Assembly (NCBI GenBank): GCA_034660675.1
Contig: JAYEJT010000029.1
Span: 1 to 23,173 of the forward strand
DNA: 23,173 nt
Direction: 5' to 3'
Origin: CG03 sp034660675
Lineage (GTDB): Bacteria > CG03
Shown: one piece after another, positions 21,535-23,173 of the stretch
Numbering within the stretch: the stretch's first letter is position 1
Layout: every line of letters starts with the position of its first letter
Translations under genes and position numbers: made by a program
Notes under the pieces: model-generated
What the model was told of the DNA's origin: nothing
Seen by the model: the letters and a program-made list of their open reading frames with translations, nothing else
The model's database searches: none

Positions 21535-22929
21535 GTGAATAATAAGTTAATAGAAGGTTCTATATTAAAAGCCATTTTTTCTCTGTCCTGGCCCGTTGTT
21601 GCGGCCAACATGCTGCAGACGGTTTATAATCTGACCGACGCTTTCTGGGTGGGGCGTCTTGGTGAGGCGGCTGTGGCGGCGGTTTCATTCAGTTTTCCGA
21701 TTCTTTTTCTTTTGATATCAATAGGCGCGGGGCTTTCAATAGCGGGAACGGTTCTTGTGGCTCAGTACAAGGGCAAGGGGGATGAGGCGAGCGCCGGATA
21801 TATATCCGCGCAGACGCTCCTTATGATAACGGCGGCCGCGGTATTGATATCTATTCTCGGATATATATTTACTCCGTCGCTTATTGCGCTGACGGGAGCA
21901 GAGGCCGAAGTTATTCCGGGAGCTGTTTCCTATTTGCGGGTTTCTTTCGCGGGCTTGATATTCCTGTTCGCTTTTTTTGTTTTCCAGTCGCTTCTCCGCG
22001 GTGCCGGAGAGGTGAGATTGCCAATGCTCATTGTGTCGGTAACGGTGATCTTGAATTTTGCAGCGGATCCTGTTTTTGTAATGGGCTGGGGCCCTGTTCC
22101 GTCTTACGGTGTTGCCGGTGCCGCGATGGCCACGATATTCACACAGGCCATTGCCGCTTTCATGGCTCTTGGCATGATATTGGGCGGCAGATACGGAATA
22201 AAAATCAAAGCCGCTTATTTTAAACCGGCCGTGAGCGCTATGAAAAAAATATTTATTCTGGGTTTTCCTTCGTCCATGGAACACTCTGTGAGGGCGTTTA
22301 GTTTTACGCTCATGGTGTTTCTTGTCGGGGCTTTCGGCACGACGGCCGTGGCTTCTTACGGAATAGTCACGAGGCTTATAAGTTTTGTAATCATGGCGGC
22401 TGTCGGGGTTGCTATGGCGACAACAACACTTGTCGGACAGAACATAGGCGCCGGAAATCCGCGCAGGGCGGAGAAGACGGCGGTGACGGCTTCTCTTTTT
22501 ACATTTGCCGTGATGACTTTGGCCGGTTTTTTCTTGTATGTTTTTTCGTCGCCCTTAACGGCTTTTTTTATTTCAGACAGTCCCGCCGTCATTAAAGCGG
22601 GATCGGATTTCATAAGGATTGTTTCTCTCACTTTCGGTTTTGCCGGCCTTCAGATAGTTTTGGGAGGCGCTTTCAGGGGAGCGGGACACACTGTAACGGC
22701 CATGGTTCTGACGGCGCTGACTTTCATCGTTCTGCGTTTTGCGAGCGCTTACGGCCTTTCGTTCTTCTGGGCGGAAAAGGGTATATGGTGGTCTTTTCCC
22801 GTGAGCAATGTTGTGGGGGGGCTCGCGGCGGCGGCGTTGTTTATGAGAGGCGGCTGGATGAAAAAAAATCTCACAGATGATTCTGTTTTTTCCCGCGAAG
22901 TTTTTGAAGAATCGCTGCCGCAGGATTAA
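21535..22929 (+). CDS. MATE-family multidrug/metabolite exporter
   Basis: Inner-membrane cation-coupled antiporter of the MATE family, 464 residues with twelve predicted helices in two related halves. The N-terminal EGSILKAIFSLSWPVVAANMLQ and YNLTDAFWVGRLGE segments (about 7-45) and the mid-protein GFPSSMEHSVRAFSF match NorM/DinF-like members. The second half repeats the pattern with VGQNIGAGNPRRAEKTA. The start is GTG, preceded by GGGGAAAATAAG; it fits the usual family N-terminus. It has a predicted promoter and a long structured leader. Substrate, and whether it is Na+ or H+ driven, cannot be read here. Confidence 0.93.
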   Translation: MNNKLIEGSILKAIFSLSWPVVAANMLQTVYNLTDAFWVGRLGEAAVAAVSFSFPILFLLISIGAGLSIAGTVLVAQYKGKGDEASAGYISAQTLLMITAAAVLISILGYIFTPSLIALTGAEAEVIPGAVSYLRVSFAGLIFLFAFFVFQSLLRGAGEVRLPMLIVSVTVILNFAADPVFVMGWGPVPSYGVAGAAMATIFTQAIAAFMALGMILGGRYGIKIKAAYFKPAVSAMKKIFILGFPSSMEHSVRAFSFTLMVFLVGAFGTTAVASYGIVTRLISFVIMAAVGVAMATTTLVGQNIGAGNPRRAEKTAVTASLFTFAVMTLAGFFLYVFSSPLTAFFISDSPAVIKAGSDFIRIVSLTFGFAGLQIVLGGAFRGAGHTVTAMVLTALTFIVLRFASAYGLSFFWAEKGIWWSFPVSNVVGGLAAAALFMRGGWMKKNLTDDSVFSREVFEESLPQD

Positions 22930-22994
22930 AAAGTATTAAGGACGTCCCCATTTACCATTTACTCATAAAATCTCCCCCGGCCATCTTGCGGCTC

Positions 22995-23086
22995 TTGCCT
23001 GTCGGCAGAGAAGGTGCTACAATAATATTCGGGGGACAATGCGGCGCCCGAAAATATTTTACATAATCAAGATAATTTAGTATATG
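22995..23086 (+). promoter_or_regulatory. Two tandem promoters flanking a hairpin, upstream of the right-edge gene
   Basis: Promoter 1: TTGCCT (22995-23000), 17 bases, TACAAT (23018-23023). Promoter 2: TTTACA (23058-23063), 17 bases, TATATG (23081-23086). Between them TTCGGG (23028-23033) pairs with CCCGAA (23047-23052) around a 13-base loop, within the first transcribed bases from promoter 1. The second would start about 11 bases before the ribosome-binding site or shortly after it. In the rest of the gap after the MATE gene (22930-22994) I see only the motif GGACGTCCCC and no terminator. Confidence 0.4.
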
Positions 23087-23103
23087 TAAAAAAGGAACAT
23101 AAT

Positions 23104-23173
23104 ATGGTTATGAAAAAAAATAATATAATTGCAGGACTTTTTACAATATTTCTTATGGTTTCAGCCTCAAATG
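23104..23173 (+). CDS. Start of a secreted protein (cut by right edge)
   Basis: An open frame of 23 codons runs to the window end. It begins MVMKKNN and continues with a hydrophobic core IIAGLFTIFLMVSAS, a typical Sec signal peptide. AAGGAA lies about seven bases before the first ATG; the second ATG, two codons later, is an equally good start. Two predicted promoters precede it. The mature protein is not visible, so no function can be given. Confidence 0.6.
   Translation, partial: MVMKKNNIIAGLFTIFLMVSASN

Noticed and set aside
21363..21542. 59-residue Cys-containing ORF upstream of the MATE gene
   Set aside because: No Shine-Dalgarno, no recognisable motif, and it runs through strong hairpins that better explain the region; kept only as an alternative in the leader finding.
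22930..22994. REP/RAYT-type mobile element suggested by GGACGTCCCC
   Set aside because: Only one copy and no transposase are visible; a mobile-element call cannot be supported from this window.

Overview
The window looks like a chromosomal segment of a Gram-negative (diderm) bacterium. Evidence for two membranes is a FadL/OMPP1-type outer-membrane protein, an Sec lipoprotein with a clear lipobox, several signal-peptide proteins and a WecA/WecB pair that starts surface-polysaccharide synthesis. Gene content is mostly housekeeping. The gene order (tRNA-Leu, tig, clpP, lon on one strand; sua5/tsaC, ywlE, glyA, wecA-like, wecB on the other) and the mix of protein families fit an uncultured lineage of the Elusimicrobiota/Omnitrophota kind, but this placement is an inference and weak. 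The RNase P RNA is bacterial type A.

Layout. 1-105: leader-distal end of a CRISPR array with type I-C-like repeats, running off the left edge; no cas gene is visible. 223-5684, minus strand: tRNA-Leu(UAG), trigger factor, ClpP, Lon and a class V aminotransferase, tightly spaced; clpX is absent from its usual place between clpP and lon. 5747-13821, plus strand: a promoter and nine genes (sppA, a four-helix membrane protein, argC, argJ, tsaC, ywlE-like phosphatase, glyA, wecA-like, wecB). Each junction overlaps by 4-8 bases, except the last, where the genes abut. This looks like one translationally coupled transcription unit. 13893-17093: an envelope group (DUF4139-type secreted protein, TPR protein, CsgG-like lipoprotein) followed by a short-chain dehydrogenase. 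17110-17875: RNase P RNA with its own promoter, apparently read through into an unrecognised 127-residue membrane protein built from two copies of one unit. 17904-18209: small RRM RNA-binding protein with its own promoter. 18210-18436: convergent intergenic region with two strong inverted repeats. 18437-19906, minus strand: acyl-CoA ligase, probably on a leaderless mRNA. 20041-21312: divergent FadL-like porin. 21313-21534: a structured leader ahead of a MATE exporter (21535-22929). 22930-23173: promoters and the first codons of a secreted protein cut by the right edge.

How they work together. The minus-strand block is protein folding and quality control. The long plus-strand operon joins membrane proteolysis, arginine synthesis, tRNA t6A modification, a probable protein-arginine phosphatase, one-carbon metabolism and lipid-linked glycan synthesis. 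The acyl-CoA ligase and FadL-like protein form a plausible fatty-acid uptake and activation pair. The least explained items are the duplicated membrane protein after rnpB, the DUF4139/TPR/CsgG-like trio, the MATE leader, and the RNase P RNA whose tRNA-3'-end-binding loop lacks the usual GGU while the only tRNA gene here encodes no CCA. I saw no phage, transposase, toxin-antitoxin or defence genes apart from the CRISPR fragment.
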